Part shown: positions 7,576 to 17,774 of the stretch, in pieces
Layout: the number at the start of each line of letters is the position of its first letter
Position numbering within the stretch: the stretch's first letter is position 1
From: Magnetospirillum sp. SS-4
Lineage (GTDB): Bacteria > Pseudomonadota > Alphaproteobacteria > Rhodospirillales > Magnetospirillaceae
Direction: 5' to 3'
DNA length: 64,000 nt
NCBI RefSeq assembly: GCF_902729425.1
Contig: NZ_CACVCH010000046.1
Location: forward strand, 1-64,000
Position numbers and translations under genes: made by a program
The notes under the pieces: generated by a model
What the model saw: the letters and a program-made list of their open reading frames with translations, nothing else
What the model was told of the DNA's origin: nothing
The model's database searches: none

Positions 7576-8778
7576 ATGATCGCGACCGCTGAAAATCGCT
7601 CTCTTGCGCTGGCCGGATATGCCTGCCGGCCGGAGGAGACGCGCGGCCGCCTCCATGGCGAGCCGGACAGTCCCACCCGGTCCCCGTTCCAGCGCGACCG
7701 CGACCGCATCATCCATTCCGCCGCCTTCCGCCGCCTGCAATACAAGACCCAGGTGTTCGTCTATCACGAGGGCGAGAACTACCGCACCCGCCTGACCCAT
7801 TCTCTGGAGGTGTCGCAGATCGCGCGCTCCATCAGCCGGGTCCTGGGCCTGGACGAGGATCTGGCCGAGGCGCTGGCGCTGGCCCACGATCTCGGCCACA
7901 CCCCGTTCGGCCATGCCGGCGAGGACGCGCTGCAAGACGTCCTGGCCGAATACGGCGGCTTCGACCACAACGCCCAGTCCTTGCGCATCGTCACCAAGCT
8001 GGAACGCCGCTATGTCGAGTTCGAGGGACTGAACCTCACCTGGGAGACCCTGGAGGGGCTGGTCAAGCACAATGGCCCGCTGACCGGCCCGCTGGCGGTC
8101 GGCAAGGACCGGCCGCTGCCGGGCGCCATCGCCGAATACGCCCTGCTGCACGATCTCGACCTCGACACCTATGCCGGAGCCGAGGCGCAGGTGGCGGCCC
8201 TGGCCGACGACATCGCCTACAACAACCACGATATCGACGACGGCCTGCGCGCCGGCCTGTTCAGCATCGACGATCTCGCCGACGTGCCCCTGGTGGGGCC
8301 GCTGTTTCATCGGGTGGCCCGCGATTATCCGGAATCCGACGATTCGCTGCGCATTCACGAGGTGGTGCGCCGCATGATCGGCATCATGATCCTGGACCTG
8401 ATCGAGGAGACAAGGCGGCGCATCGCGGAATCCAATCCGCGCTCGGCCGATGACGTTCGCCGGCTGGGCCGTCCGCTGGTGGCGTTCTCGGACGGCATGC
8501 GCGCCAACGACGCGGCGCTGAGAAAGTTTCTGTTCGCCAACATGTACCGTCACTTCACCGTCAACCGCATGACCAGTAAGGGCCGGCGGGTGGTGAAGGA
8601 CCTGTTCCGCCTGCTGTTCGCCGAGCCGGAATGCCTGCCGCCCGAATGGCGGCGGCTGGCCGACGGACGGGAAACCGCCAAGACCGCCCGCGTGGTGGCC
8701 GATTACATCGCCGGCATGACCGATCGCTTCGCCCTCGACGAGCATCGCCGGCTGTTCGACATGCAAGAGAAGCCCTGA
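7576..8778 (+). CDS. dgt: Deoxyguanosinetriphosphate triphosphohydrolase-like protein (HD domain)
   Basis: Type 2 Dgt-like HD phosphohydrolase that cleaves dNTPs to deoxynucleoside and triphosphate. The 400-residue protein opens with [15 protein letters not shown] and [26 protein letters not shown]. It then has the HD metal ligands in [15 protein letters not shown] and [16 protein letters not shown], and a later [15 protein letters not shown] start it at the ATG at 7576 rather than an upstream in-frame codon, because family members begin just before this point. The gene ends 4 bp before argS. Its dNTP specificity cannot be read from sequence. Confidence 0.92.
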   Translation: MIATAENRSLALAGYACRPEETRGRLHGEPDSPTRSPFQRDRDRIIHSAAFRRLQYKTQVFVYHEGENYRTRLTHSLEVSQIARSISRVLGLDEDLAEALALAHDLGHTPFGHAGEDALQDVLAEYGGFDHNAQSLRIVTKLERRYVEFEGLNLTWETLEGLVKHNGPLTGPLAVGKDRPLPGAIAEYALLHDLDLDTYAGAEAQVAALADDIAYNNHDIDDGLRAGLFSIDDLADVPLVGPLFHRVARDYPESDDSLRIHEVVRRMIGIMILDLIEETRRRIAESNPRSADDVRRLGRPLVAFSDGMRANDAALRKFLFANMYRHFTVNRMTSKGRRVVKDLFRLLFAEPECLPPEWRRLADGRETAKTARVVADYIAGMTDRFALDEHRRLFDMQEKP

Positions 8779-8782
8779 CACA

Positions 8783-10519
8783 ATGAATCTGTTCAAGTTT
8801 TTCCGCCAAGAGATCGTCGCCATCGTCGAACGGGTCGTTCCCGGTCTTGACACCTCGCGCATCACCGCCGAGCCGCCGCGCGAGCAGGCCCACGGTGACG
8901 TCGCCACCAACGCCGCCATGGTTCTGGCCAAGGCCGCCGGCCAGAAGCCCCGCGATCTGGCCGAGCGGCTGGCCGCCGAGCTGCGCGGCCTGAAGGCGGT
9001 GACCGGGGTCGAGGTCGCCGGTCCCGGCTTCATCAACATGCGTCTGGCCGACTGGTTCTGGATCGAGCGCCTGACCGACGTGCTGCGCGAGGGCGACGCC
9101 TACGGCTCGTCCGATCTGGGGGGCGGCCGGCGGATCAACGTGGAATACGTCTCGGCCAATCCCACCGGCCCCATGCATATCGGCCACGCCAGAGGCGCGG
9201 TGACCGGCGACGCCCTGGCCTCGCTGCTGGCCAGGGTCGGCTTTGACGTGACGCGGGAATACTACGTCAACGACGCCGGCGCCCAGGTGGACGTGCTGGC
9301 CCGCTCGGTCCATCTGCGCTATCTGGAGGCGCTGGGCGACGCCATCGGCGAGATTCCCGAGGGGCTCTATCCCGGCGAGTACCTGAAGCCGGCCGGCGCC
9401 GAACTGGCGCGGATTCATGGCCCGAAATGGAAGGATGCGCCCGAGGCCGAGTGGCTGGCGGCGTTCCGGGGATTCGCGGTCGACGCCATGCTGGGCATGA
9501 TCAAGGACGATCTGGCCGGGCTGGGGGTCAGGCACGACGTCTTCGTCTCCGAGCGCGGATTGGTCGAGGACGGCAAGGTCCAGGCGGCGCTGGATTTCCT
9601 CGATTCCAAGGGGCTGATCTACGAAGGCGTGCTGGAACCGCCCAAGGGCAAGCTGCCCGACGATTGGGAGCCCCGGCCGCAAACCCTGTTCCGCGCCACC
9701 TCGTTCGGCGACGACGTCGACCGGCCGCTGCGGAAGTCGGACGGATCGTGGACCTATTTCGCGTCCGACATCGCCTATCACCTGGACAAATACCGGCGCG
9801 GCTTCACCGCCATGATCGACGTGTGGGGCGCCGACCACGGCGGCTACGTCAAGCGCATGCAGGCCGCGGTCAAGGCGGTCAGCGGCAACGAGGCCGACCT
9901 GGACGTCAAGCTGTGCCAGATGGTCAACCTGCTGAAGGGCGGCCAGCCCTACAAGATGAGCAAGCGGGCCGGCACCTTCGTCACCCTGGCCGATCTGGTC
10001 GAGGCGGTCGGCAAGGACGTGGTGCGCTTCATCATGCTGACGCGCAAGAACGACGCCCATCTCGACTTCGACCTGGACAAGGTGATGGAGCAAAGCCGCG
10101 ACAACCCGGTGTTCTACGTCCAGTACGCCCATGCCCGCTGTCACTCGGTGATGCGCCACGCCGCCGAACTCTGGCCCGACTGGACCGCCGTCGTCGAGCA
10201 CCCCGACGCCGCCGTGCTGGGCCGCCTGCTCGACCCCGCCGAACTGGGCCTGATCAGGCTGCTGGCGGGATGGCCGCGCCTGCTGGAGACCGCCGCCGAG
10301 ACTCACGAGCCGCATCGCATCGCCTTCTATCTCTACGATCTGGCCGCCGGCTTCCACGGCCTGTGGAACAAGGGCAAGGACGAGTCCCGTCTGCGCTTCC
10401 TGATCGAGGACGACCGCGAGCTGTCGCTGGCCCGGCTGGCCCTGCTGAAGGCGGTGACCAATGTAATCGCTTCCGGCCTCGCCATTTTCGGCGTCCGGCC
10501 GGTGGAGGAGATGCGCTGA
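8783..10519 (+). CDS. argS: Arginyl-tRNA synthetase
   Basis: Class I synthetase that charges tRNA-Arg. The 578-residue protein has the N-terminal additional domain that contacts the tRNA D-loop and the [25 protein letters not shown]-type motif. It also has the [13 protein letters not shown]-type loop and the C-terminal anticodon-binding DALR domain ending in [14 protein letters not shown]. The length is normal. It is followed 1 bp later by the SPOR protein gene, an arrangement typical of alphaproteobacteria. Confidence 0.97.
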   Translation: MNLFKFFRQEIVAIVERVVPGLDTSRITAEPPREQAHGDVATNAAMVLAKAAGQKPRDLAERLAAELRGLKAVTGVEVAGPGFINMRLADWFWIERLTDVLREGDAYGSSDLGGGRRINVEYVSANPTGPMHIGHARGAVTGDALASLLARVGFDVTREYYVNDAGAQVDVLARSVHLRYLEALGDAIGEIPEGLYPGEYLKPAGAELARIHGPKWKDAPEAEWLAAFRGFAVDAMLGMIKDDLAGLGVRHDVFVSERGLVEDGKVQAALDFLDSKGLIYEGVLEPPKGKLPDDWEPRPQTLFRATSFGDDVDRPLRKSDGSWTYFASDIAYHLDKYRRGFTAMIDVWGADHGGYVKRMQAAVKAVSGNEADLDVKLCQMVNLLKGGQPYKMSKRAGTFVTLADLVEAVGKDVVRFIMLTRKNDAHLDFDLDKVMEQSRDNPVFYVQYAHARCHSVMRHAAELWPDWTAVVEHPDAAVLGRLLDPAELGLIRLLAGWPRLLETAAETHEPHRIAFYLYDLAAGFHGLWNKGKDESRLRFLIEDDRELSLARLALLKAVTNVIASGLAIFGVRPVEEMR

Positions 10520-10520
10520 C

Positions 10521-11408
10521 ATGGCAAAGCGTCCCGACGACGATTATGACCGGGACATCCCGGACCTTCCCGAACGCTACGATTTCGACGCCGATTCCCG
10601 CCAGGCCAAGGCCGGGCATCGTCTGCGCGGCATCGTCACCATCACCCTGGCGGTGGTGGCTGTGGGCGCCATCGTCGCCGCCGGCCTGCACTTCCTCGGC
10701 GGCCGCAAGGGCGGCGGCATGGGCGTGCCGGTGATCAAGGCCGACGACCGCCCCATCAAGGTCCGCCCCGATGATCGCGGCGGTATGCAGGTGCCCAATC
10801 AGGACAAGCTGGTCTACGAGCGCATGGAACAGGGCGGCGAGGCCGAACCGAAGGTCGAGCGCCTGCTGCCCCAGGCCGAGGTTCCCAAGGCGCCGCCGCG
10901 TCCGGCGCCGGTGGTCGAGGCGCCTCAGCGTCCGACCCAGCCCTTGCCGCCCAAGCCGGGCGAGCCGCCGCCCCCCAAGGCGGCTCCCGCTCCCAAGGTC
11001 GCGGCCCAATCCATGGAGACGCCGCCGCCAGCCCCGCCGGCCGTCGCCGCTTCCGCCAAGCCCAATCCGGCTGATCAGGTGATCACCCCTGCCCAGGTCG
11101 CCAGCGCGCCGCCGCCGCCGCCCGTTCCCGCCGCGCCGTCGCCGGCCAAGACCGCGACGTTCGGAGATTACGCGGTCCAGCTGGGGGCGGTTCGCGCCCA
11201 GGATCTGGCCGAGAAGGAATGGCTTCGCATCCAGAAGGGCAATGCCGATCTGCTGGGCAATCTGAAGCCGGATATCGTCAAGGTGGAACTGGAAGGAAAG
11301 GGGACCTATTGGCGGATTCGCGGCGTGCCGCTGACCGAGCAGGCCGCCCGCCAGATCTGCGCCGAAATGGCGCTGCGCAACCAGGGGTGCATTCTTGTCC
11401 GCAGGTAA
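10521..11408 (+). CDS. SPOR-domain cell-envelope protein
   Basis: A bitopic protein of 295 residues. It has a charged cytoplasmic N-terminus (RPDDDYDRDIPDLPERYDFD), one membrane helix (about residues 36-57), and a long Pro/Ala/Lys-rich linker (about 100-215). It ends in a SPOR domain (about 218-295), starting YAVQLGAVRAQDLAEKEWLRI. SPOR domains bind denuded peptidoglycan glycan strands at division sites. The argS-SPOR-nagZ arrangement is common in alphaproteobacteria and supports a role in septal peptidoglycan handling. Its end overlaps the nagZ start by 14 bp. Confidence 0.9.
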   Translation: MAKRPDDDYDRDIPDLPERYDFDADSRQAKAGHRLRGIVTITLAVVAVGAIVAAGLHFLGGRKGGGMGVPVIKADDRPIKVRPDDRGGMQVPNQDKLVYERMEQGGEAEPKVERLLPQAEVPKAPPRPAPVVEAPQRPTQPLPPKPGEPPPPKAAPAPKVAAQSMETPPPAPPAVAASAKPNPADQVITPAQVASAPPPPPVPAAPSPAKTATFGDYAVQLGAVRAQDLAEKEWLRIQKGNADLLGNLKPDIVKVELEGKGTYWRIRGVPLTEQAARQICAEMALRNQGCILVRR

Positions 11409-12420
11409 GGTCGCAGCCGCCATCTTCGGTTGTTCAGGTCCGGTTCTCGCCGATGACGAACGCCGTTTCTTCGCCGAGACCGATCCGCTGGGCTTCATCC
11501 TGTTCGCCCGCAATATCGAGTCGCCGGATCAGGTCCGGGCCTTGGTGCGCGATCTCAGGGAAACGGTCGGCCGCGCCGACGCGCCGGTGCTGATCGACCA
11601 GGAAGGGGGCCGGGTCCAGCGGCTGCGGCCGCCCCATTGGCGAAGCGCGCCGCCGGGCGAGCCCTTCGCCCGGCTGGCCCGGCGCGATCCGGCCGCCGCC
11701 CGCGAGGCGCTGCGCCTCAATTTCCGGCTGATTGGGCGCGAACTGGCCGATCTCGGCATCGACGTGGATTGCGCTCCGGTGCTGGACGTGCCGGTGGCCG
11801 GCGCCCACGACGTCATCGGCGACCGCGCCTATGGCCGGAGCGCCGCCGAGGTGGCCGGTCTGGCCGGCGTGGTGATGGATGGTCTGCTGGACGAGGGCGT
11901 GCTGCCGGTGATCAAGCATATTCCCGGCCACGGCCGCGCCATGGTCGACAGCCACCAAGGCCTGCCGGTGGTGGACGCCTCGCTGGCCGAACTGGAATCC
12001 CAGGATTTTCCGCCGTTCCGCGCCCTGGCCCACGCGCCCTGGGCCATGACCGCCCATGTGGTCTATACCGCCCTGGATGCCGCCGCGCCGGCCACCACCT
12101 CGGCCACGGTGATCGGAACGGTCATTCGCGGCGCCATCGGCTTCGATGGGCTGCTGATCTCGGACGATCTGTCCATGAAGGCGCTGGGCGGCGGCTTCGA
12201 CGAACGTACCCGCGCCTCGCTGGCAGCCGGCTGCGACGTGGTGCTGCACTGCAACGGCGACATGGCGGAAATGCGGGCCATCGCCTCCGCCGTGACGCCG
12301 CTGTCGGAACGCGCCGAGGAACGTCTGGCGCGGGGTGTGGCCATGAAGCGCTCTCCCGCCGTCTTCGATGCCGCCGCCGCCGCGAGGCGGGTGGAGGAAT
12401 TGCTGGCGGGGGGCGGCTGA
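11395..12420 (+). CDS. nagZ: Beta-N-acetylhexosaminidase NagZ
   Basis: Glycoside hydrolase family 3 enzyme that removes N-acetylglucosamine from muropeptides during cytosolic peptidoglycan recycling. The 341-residue protein has AAIFGCSGPVLADDERRFF and FARNIESPDQVRALV, then LIDQEGGRVQRLRPP. It also carries the mobile catalytic-loop signature IKHIPGHGRAMVDSH, with the His-Asp pair, and a later LISDDLSMKALGG. The start is a TTG at 11395 that overlaps the SPOR gene; no ATG fits the family N-terminus. It overlaps the next gene by one base. Confidence 0.95.
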   Translation: MSAGKVAAAIFGCSGPVLADDERRFFAETDPLGFILFARNIESPDQVRALVRDLRETVGRADAPVLIDQEGGRVQRLRPPHWRSAPPGEPFARLARRDPAAAREALRLNFRLIGRELADLGIDVDCAPVLDVPVAGAHDVIGDRAYGRSAAEVAGLAGVVMDGLLDEGVLPVIKHIPGHGRAMVDSHQGLPVVDASLAELESQDFPPFRALAHAPWAMTAHVVYTALDAAAPATTSATVIGTVIRGAIGFDGLLISDDLSMKALGGGFDERTRASLAAGCDVVLHCNGDMAEMRAIASAVTPLSERAEERLARGVAMKRSPAVFDAAAAARRVEELLAGGG

Positions 12421-13103
12421 TGGGCGACGTCGCCGCCTTGCTGTTCGGAATATCCATCTGGGCGCTGCCGCTGATCTTCGCCGTCACCCTGCACGAGGCC
12501 GCCCACGGCTATGCCGCCCTGGCCATGGGCGACGACACCGCCCAGCGCATGGGCCGGATATCGCTCAATCCGCTGCGCCACGTCGACCCGTTCGGCACCG
12601 TGATCCTGCCGGGTCTGCTGCTGCTGCTGGGGGGCGTGATGTTCGGCTGGGCCAAGCCGGTGCCGGTCAATTTCGCCCGCCTGCGCGATCCGCGCCTCGG
12701 CATGATCGTCGTCGCGGCGGCGGGACCGGGCATGAACATCGCCCTGGCCGTCGTCTCGGTGCTGGTCGCCATCCACATCCTGCCCCACATGCCCCAGACG
12801 GTACAGGGGTGGCTGCTTCTCAACCTGGACAACGCCATCTATTTCAACCTGCTGCTGGCGATCTTCAACATGCTGCCCCTGCCGCCGCTGGACGGCGGGC
12901 GGGTGCTGGTGGGCATCTTGCCGGCGCCGCTGGCCTGGCGGGTGGCGCGGCTGGAGAAGGCCGGTATCCTGATCCTGCTGGCGACGCTGTTCCTGCTGCC
13001 GGTTCTTGGCAACAAGCTGGGTTTCGACCTCGATATCTTCCGCTGGCTGGTCCATGGGCCGGTGGAGCAGGTCGGGCGCTTCCTGGTCGATATCCTGAAA
13101 TAG
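12420..13103 (+). CDS. Site-2 protease family membrane metalloprotease (M50)
   Basis: An intramembrane metalloprotease-like protein of 227 residues. The zinc motif HEAAH is in TLHEAAHGYAALAMGDDTA in the first helix, and the distal ligand motif is in NMLPLPPLDGGRVL. About five membrane segments are visible. It matches the small M50B group with no PDZ domain (YwhC/SpoIVFB-like). The ATG overlaps the nagZ stop as TGATG, so it is translationally coupled. Its substrates are unknown. It is distinct from RseP at 33196. Confidence 0.88.
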   Translation: MGDVAALLFGISIWALPLIFAVTLHEAAHGYAALAMGDDTAQRMGRISLNPLRHVDPFGTVILPGLLLLLGGVMFGWAKPVPVNFARLRDPRLGMIVVAAAGPGMNIALAVVSVLVAIHILPHMPQTVQGWLLLNLDNAIYFNLLLAIFNMLPLPPLDGGRVLVGILPAPLAWRVARLEKAGILILLATLFLLPVLGNKLGFDLDIFRWLVHGPVEQVGRFLVDILK

Positions 13104-13110
13104 GCCGGCC

Positions 13111-13926
13111 GTGCAGATCGACGCCTTCGAGGAGGAGACAGAGCGGAGCGGCCGCCCCGCCGCCGACCGGCTGATGCTCGATCTCGACGTCTGGGAAGGG
13201 CCGCTGGACGTCCTGCTCCAACTGGCCCGCGACCAGAAGGTGGATCTGGCCCGCATCTCGATCCTGAGGCTTGCCGACCAGTATCTGGATTTCGTCAACC
13301 GGATTCGCCATACCCAGCTCGACCTGGCGGCCGAGTACCTGGTGATGGCGGCGTGGCTGGCCTACCTGAAGTCGCGGCTGCTGCTGCCCGAACCCGAGCC
13401 GGTGGCCGAGGACGAACCGTCGCCGGCCGAGATGGCGGCGGCGCTGGCCTTCCGACTGCGACGGCTTCAGGCCATGAAGGATGCCGGCGCCGGCCTGTTC
13501 GCCCGCAAGCTGCTGGGCCGAGACGTGTTCCGTTCCGGCCAGCCCGACGGCATCGAGGTGATCAGCCATTCGGTGTTCGACCTTGACCTTTACGACCTGC
13601 TGAAGGCCTATGCCGACCATGTGGTGCGCCACTCGGTCCGCACCCTGACGGTGGAGGCTTCCGATCTGTGGTCGGTGGAAGACGCGCTGCAACGGCTGGA
13701 AAGCATGCTGGGGCTGGGACGGTTGCCCGACTGGTCGGTCCTGATGGCCTATCTTCCGGCGCTGGAGGGCGATGACCTCAAGATGAAGTCGGCCATGGCG
13801 TCTACTTTCGTCGCCGCCCTGGAATTGGCCAAGCAGGGCCGTCTGGTGCTGCGCCAGGACGGCGGCGCCTATTCGCCGATCTACGTCAAGGCCGGCCAGC
13901 GCGGCGGCGAGGACCACGACGACTGA
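13111..13926 (+). CDS. scpA: Segregation and condensation protein ScpA
   Basis: ScpA is the kleisin of the bacterial SMC condensin. The 271-residue protein has the family opening LMLDLDVWEGPLDVLLQLARDQKVDLARISI. It continues with LADQYLDFVNRIRHTQLDLAAEYLVMAAWLAYLKSRLLLP, and a C-terminal winged-helix region containing SVLMAYLPALEGDDLKMKSAMASTFVAALELAKQG. The start is GTG at 13111, 7 bp after the protease gene. No scpB follows; the scpB gene is at 6386-7033 on the other strand. Confidence 0.95.
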   Translation: MQIDAFEEETERSGRPAADRLMLDLDVWEGPLDVLLQLARDQKVDLARISILRLADQYLDFVNRIRHTQLDLAAEYLVMAAWLAYLKSRLLLPEPEPVAEDEPSPAEMAAALAFRLRRLQAMKDAGAGLFARKLLGRDVFRSGQPDGIEVISHSVFDLDLYDLLKAYADHVVRHSVRTLTVEASDLWSVEDALQRLESMLGLGRLPDWSVLMAYLPALEGDDLKMKSAMASTFVAALELAKQGRLVLRQDGGAYSPIYVKAGQRGGEDHDD

Positions 13927-14039
13927 CGGTCCCGCTTTTCCCAGTGACAAACTGTGATATTGCGGCATCAGGTGATAAGTAAACTTGCGCCGGGCGGCCA
14001 GTTGATGCCAAATCGACGAGGCAAACCCGCAGGGATGCT

Positions 14040-16655
14040 ATGGGTATCATGGCTGGAGAAAGCTGGATCAGATTAAGGACCCGCATTGCGATTGCAATGG
14101 CGGCTACGTGCCTTGTTTTGATTGTGGTCGTCATGTCCTACCTGCAATGGGAGTTGGAGCATTCCGCCGTTGCCCAATGGCAGAAGGAGCGCGGTGTCGG
14201 AACGCTTGCCCTTGCCCGAGGCTTCGACCGCTCCATCAGGGACATGACCGATGACCTGAAGATGGCGGCGCATCTTCCGGCCATGGCCACCGTGCCGGAG
14301 GCCCATCAGGTCGATCGCCGCTTCAACGGCATTCCTCCGGGCGTCGACGTCGAGAAGCGGACGATTCTCGACAGCGTCATGGGACACGGCCATTTTTCGG
14401 TCCTGTTCGTTCTTCTGCCCAATGGGGATCACTATCTCAGCCATCCCTACGAGGTCCAGGCCCGCCTGACCCGCTTCAACCTCGCCGACCGCGGCTATTT
14501 CCAGGAGGCGACGCGGACCGGCGAGCCGGTGGTCTCCGACGCCTTTGTCGGCGCCGACGGCGTTCCCGCGGTGGTCATCAATATTCCAAGGCGCGATTCC
14601 TCGGGCAATATCGTCTTGCATCTGGGCGGCGTGCTGCATCTGGAGCGGATGAAGGAGCTGTTCGCCGCCACCATCGCCGAACCCTTCGACGTGGCCCTGC
14701 TGCTCGACCGGCGGGGGCAGGTGATCGCCGCCTCGCGTCATGCCGAGGATGCCGGTCTGTCGGAAGACGCCCTGATCGCCGCCGTGAGGCGGTTCCAGGC
14801 GGAAAATCCCCGGCCTGGCGAGGTCGTCAGCCGGGTCTATTCCGACCCCGGCCGCGACGAGGAGGTCCTGGCCAATCTGGTGGGGCTGGAATCCGGCTGG
14901 GCGGTGGCGCTGGCCCGCGGGCGTTCCACCTTCATCAGCCAGATCCGGCCCGAGGTCTCCCGGATCACCGCCATCGTCGGCGGCCTGCTGCTGCTGGTCT
15001 CGGCCCTGGGTTTCGCCATCGCCAGCCATGTCGCCGGGCGGTGGGACGCCGCCCGCCTCGCCCTGGCCGTGGCCCACGACGAGTTGGAGGACCGGGTTCG
15101 CCAGCGTACCGCCGATCTCGACCACAGCCGTCGGGAACTCCAGCGCAAGACCGCGACGCTGGAAACCATCATGGACAACATCAGCCAGGGCATCAGTCTC
15201 TACGACCGGGATCTGCGGCTGGTCATCTGCAACCGGCGCTTCATCGAATTGCTGGGATTGCCGTCCGGCATGGACCGGCCGGGAACGCCGCTGGCCGACT
15301 ATTTCCGCTATAACGCCGAGCGCGGCGAATACGGCCCCTGCGACGTCGATGAACTGGTCGCAAGGCGGCTTGAACTGGCGGCCAATTTCCTGCCGCACCG
15401 TTTCCAGCGCATCCGCCCCGATGGCCGCGTCCTGGAGGTGGTGGGAACGCCGCTGCCCGATGGCGGCTTCGTCACCACCCACGCCGACATCACCGAGACC
15501 AAGCGCTCGCAGGAAAGCCTGCTGACCCTGTCGCGCGCCGTCGAGCAAAGCCCGGTTTCGGTGGTGATCACCGATCCCCGCGGCAACATCGAATACGTCA
15601 ATCCGAAATTCGTCGCCGTCACCGGCTACGGCCCCGACGAGGTCAGGGGCCAGAATCCGCGCATCCTCAAGTCCGGCATGACCCAGGACGCGACCTATCA
15701 CGACCTGTGGTCCACCATCTCGGACGGCCGGACCTGGGAAGGCGAGATGCAGAACCGCCGGAAGAACGGCGAATTGTTCTGGGAACGCGCCTCCATCTCT
15801 CCCATCCGTTCGCCCGATGGCGCCGTCATCCATTATCTGGCCGTCAAGGAGGACATAACCCAGCGCAAGCAGGCCGAAGCCGACCTGCGGGCCGCCTGGC
15901 AGGCCGCCGACGAGGCCAATCGCGCCAAGACCGTGTTCCTGTCTCACATGAGCCACGAACTGCGCACGCCGCTGACCGCCGTTCTGGGGTATTCCGAGAT
16001 GATGGCGCTGGAGGTCGCCGGCCCGCTGCCCCCAGCCTATGCCGGTTATGTGGACAGCATCGTGGTCAGCGGCCGCCACTTGCTGGCGATCATCGACGAG
16101 GTGCTGGACATCACCCGGATCGAGCTGGGCAGCTATCGCATCGAGCAAAAGCCGACCGACTTCACCGCCATCGGCCGCGAATGCGTCGCCATGCTGCGGC
16201 CGCAATGCATCGCCAAGGCCATCGGCATCGACATGGACGAGGGCGCCGCCGTCAGGGGCGGCAGCGACGAACGGGCGGTGCGGCAGATTCTCATCAACCT
16301 GCTGGGCAACGCCATCAAATACACGCCGCGGGGTGGTTCCATCACCCTGGCGGTCGGGCGTGGCGATGACGCTTCGGTCCGGCTGGTGATCGCCGATACC
16401 GGCTGCGGCATTCCCGCCGACAAGCTGGACCATGTCTTCGATCCGTTCCAGCGGGTGGACCCGCTGCGGGCCGACCCCGCCCGCGGCGTCGGGTTGGGGC
16501 TGGCCATCTGCCATCGCCTCGCCGGGCTGCTGGGCGGTTCCATCGCCATCGAGTCGCGGCCGGGGGCGGGCACCACCGTCACCGTCGTCTTGCCGGCCGT
16601 CCCCGTCGCCGATTGTGTGAGCGAGACCACCGACACGGTCGTTTCCAGGGTCTAG
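14040..16655 (+). CDS. Membrane PAS-domain sensor histidine kinase
   Basis: An 871-residue kinase. Its layout is a membrane helix (about residues 15-37), a periplasmic Cache-like sensor (about 40-290, with DRGYFQEATRTGEPVVSDA), a second helix (about 303-325), and a short coiled coil. Then come two PAS domains (about 375-490 and 495-615), HisKA (SHMSHELRTPLTA, His near 638) and an HATPase (NLLGNAIKYTP, DTGCGIP, GVGLGLAICHRL). There is no receiver domain, so an unlinked response regulator must be its partner. It is 66 bp upstream of the Tad pseudopilin genes on the same strand and may be linked to surface behaviour, which is inference. Confidence 0.9.
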   Translation: MGIMAGESWIRLRTRIAIAMAATCLVLIVVVMSYLQWELEHSAVAQWQKERGVGTLALARGFDRSIRDMTDDLKMAAHLPAMATVPEAHQVDRRFNGIPPGVDVEKRTILDSVMGHGHFSVLFVLLPNGDHYLSHPYEVQARLTRFNLADRGYFQEATRTGEPVVSDAFVGADGVPAVVINIPRRDSSGNIVLHLGGVLHLERMKELFAATIAEPFDVALLLDRRGQVIAASRHAEDAGLSEDALIAAVRRFQAENPRPGEVVSRVYSDPGRDEEVLANLVGLESGWAVALARGRSTFISQIRPEVSRITAIVGGLLLLVSALGFAIASHVAGRWDAARLALAVAHDELEDRVRQRTADLDHSRRELQRKTATLETIMDNISQGISLYDRDLRLVICNRRFIELLGLPSGMDRPGTPLADYFRYNAERGEYGPCDVDELVARRLELAANFLPHRFQRIRPDGRVLEVVGTPLPDGGFVTTHADITETKRSQESLLTLSRAVEQSPVSVVITDPRGNIEYVNPKFVAVTGYGPDEVRGQNPRILKSGMTQDATYHDLWSTISDGRTWEGEMQNRRKNGELFWERASISPIRSPDGAVIHYLAVKEDITQRKQAEADLRAAWQAADEANRAKTVFLSHMSHELRTPLTAVLGYSEMMALEVAGPLPPAYAGYVDSIVVSGRHLLAIIDEVLDITRIELGSYRIEQKPTDFTAIGRECVAMLRPQCIAKAIGIDMDEGAAVRGGSDERAVRQILINLLGNAIKYTPRGGSITLAVGRGDDASVRLVIADTGCGIPADKLDHVFDPFQRVDPLRADPARGVGLGLAICHRLAGLLGGSIAIESRPGAGTTVTVVLPAVPVADCVSETTDTVVSRV

Positions 16656-16720
16656 CATGCGGACTTACATGCACGGCCCGGCGCGCCCAGGCGTTCCGGC
16701 CGTCGAGAAAGGGTCTGGAC

Positions 16721-17236
16721 ATGCTGTCCCCGTTCCGCAGGCTGGGTCGCGACACCAAGGGAACCACCGCCATCGAATTCGCCCTGGCGGCGGTTCCCAC
16801 CTTCATGATCCTGTTCGGCACCATCGAAATCGGCATGATGATCTTCGAGGAGGCGGTGGTGGAAGGCGCCACCCGCGAGGCCGCCCGCAAGGTCCGCACC
16901 GGCTCGGTCCAGGCCAGCGCCGATCCCCTGGGAGCGTTCAAGCAGACCTTCTGCGACAATCTGTTCGGCGTCTACGACTGCAATACGTTCAGCTTCGACG
17001 TCCGGACCTTCTCCGATTTCGCCGCCATCAACCTGCCGGCCATCCAGTACGATGCCAACGGTATTCCCTCGAACGTGGTGTTCCAGCCCGGCGGAGCCGG
17101 CAGCGTCACCACCGTCAGGGTCGCCCATCAGTATGTTTTCGCCACGCCGCTGGTGGGAACCATGATGGGAACCGGGGCCAGCAACAGCCTGCCCATCGTG
17201 GCGACCGCCGTCTTCAAGACGGAGCCCTACCAATGA
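16721..17236 (+). CDS. tadE: TadE-like pilus assembly protein
   Basis: A 171-residue pseudopilin-like protein with a basic N-terminus and one membrane helix carrying the TadE signature: KGTTAIEFALAAVPTFMILFGTIEIGMMIF. The Glu in IEF is the prepilin-peptidase-type residue. The following FEEAVVEGATREAARKVRTG is also typical. TadE proteins act in assembly of Flp/Tad pili at the inner membrane. The start at 16721 follows GAGAAAGGG. The gene overlaps the next one by 4 bp (ATGA). Confidence 0.85.
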   Translation: MLSPFRRLGRDTKGTTAIEFALAAVPTFMILFGTIEIGMMIFEEAVVEGATREAARKVRTGSVQASADPLGAFKQTFCDNLFGVYDCNTFSFDVRTFSDFAAINLPAIQYDANGIPSNVVFQPGGAGSVTTVRVAHQYVFATPLVGTMMGTGASNSLPIVATAVFKTEPYQ

Positions 17237-17772
17237 CCCGCCGCCGGCTCCGGTCCCTGGCCCGTGACAAGGGCGGTCTCGCCGCCCTGGAATTCGCCCT
17301 GATCCTGCCGCTGATGCTGACCGCCATGCTGGGGACGGTGGAGATTTCCAACTTGGTCAGTTCCTATTCCAAGGCGGTGTCGGCGTCGCAGACCGTGGCC
17401 GACCTCACCAGCCAATCGTCCAGCCTGACCACGTCGCAGATGAATTCCATCGTCGTCGCCGCCCAGCGGGTGCTGGACCCGCTCGCCAGCGACGCCACCA
17501 ATCTCGGCATCGACATCGTCAGCGTCGGCTACGATTCCACCAACAAGCCGGTCAAGCTGTGGCAGTTCAGCTGGGGCAAGAGCGCGCCCTCGATTCCGCT
17601 GACCGGCGCCCAAGGGTTGGGCGTGGCGGGCGAAAGCGTCATCCTGGTGTCACTGTCTTACACCTGCATCCCCCTGATCCATCAGATCGTGCCCGAGATC
17701 ACCTTCAACGAGGTGTCGTATTCGAGACCCAGGCTGGTCCGCAAGATCGCCCTGAACGGAGTGACGGGGTAG
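17233..17772 (+). CDS. Second TadE/TadF-like pilus assembly protein
   Basis: A 179-residue protein with the same plan as its upstream neighbour: a basic start, then GGLAALEFALILPLMLTAMLGTVEISNL as a membrane helix with the IEF/LEF-type Glu. A Ser/Thr-rich extracytoplasmic domain of beta character follows. It is probably the TadF-type pseudopilin. Translation is coupled to tadE through an ATGA overlap, and tadG begins 2 bp after its stop codon. The TadE-versus-TadF label is uncertain because both share the N-terminal domain. Confidence 0.8.
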   Translation: MTRRRLRSLARDKGGLAALEFALILPLMLTAMLGTVEISNLVSSYSKAVSASQTVADLTSQSSSLTTSQMNSIVVAAQRVLDPLASDATNLGIDIVSVGYDSTNKPVKLWQFSWGKSAPSIPLTGAQGLGVAGESVILVSLSYTCIPLIHQIVPEITFNEVSYSRPRLVRKIALNGVTG

Positions 17773-17774
17773 CC

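Noticed and set aside
14040-16655. Possibility that the PAS kinase is a hybrid kinase
   Set aside because: The protein ends directly after the HATPase; no receiver or Hpt domain follows.
14073-16658. 861-codon minus-strand open frame opposite the PAS kinase
   Set aside because: The plus strand encodes a complete, motif-rich histidine kinase; the antisense frame has shadow composition and no ribosome-binding site.
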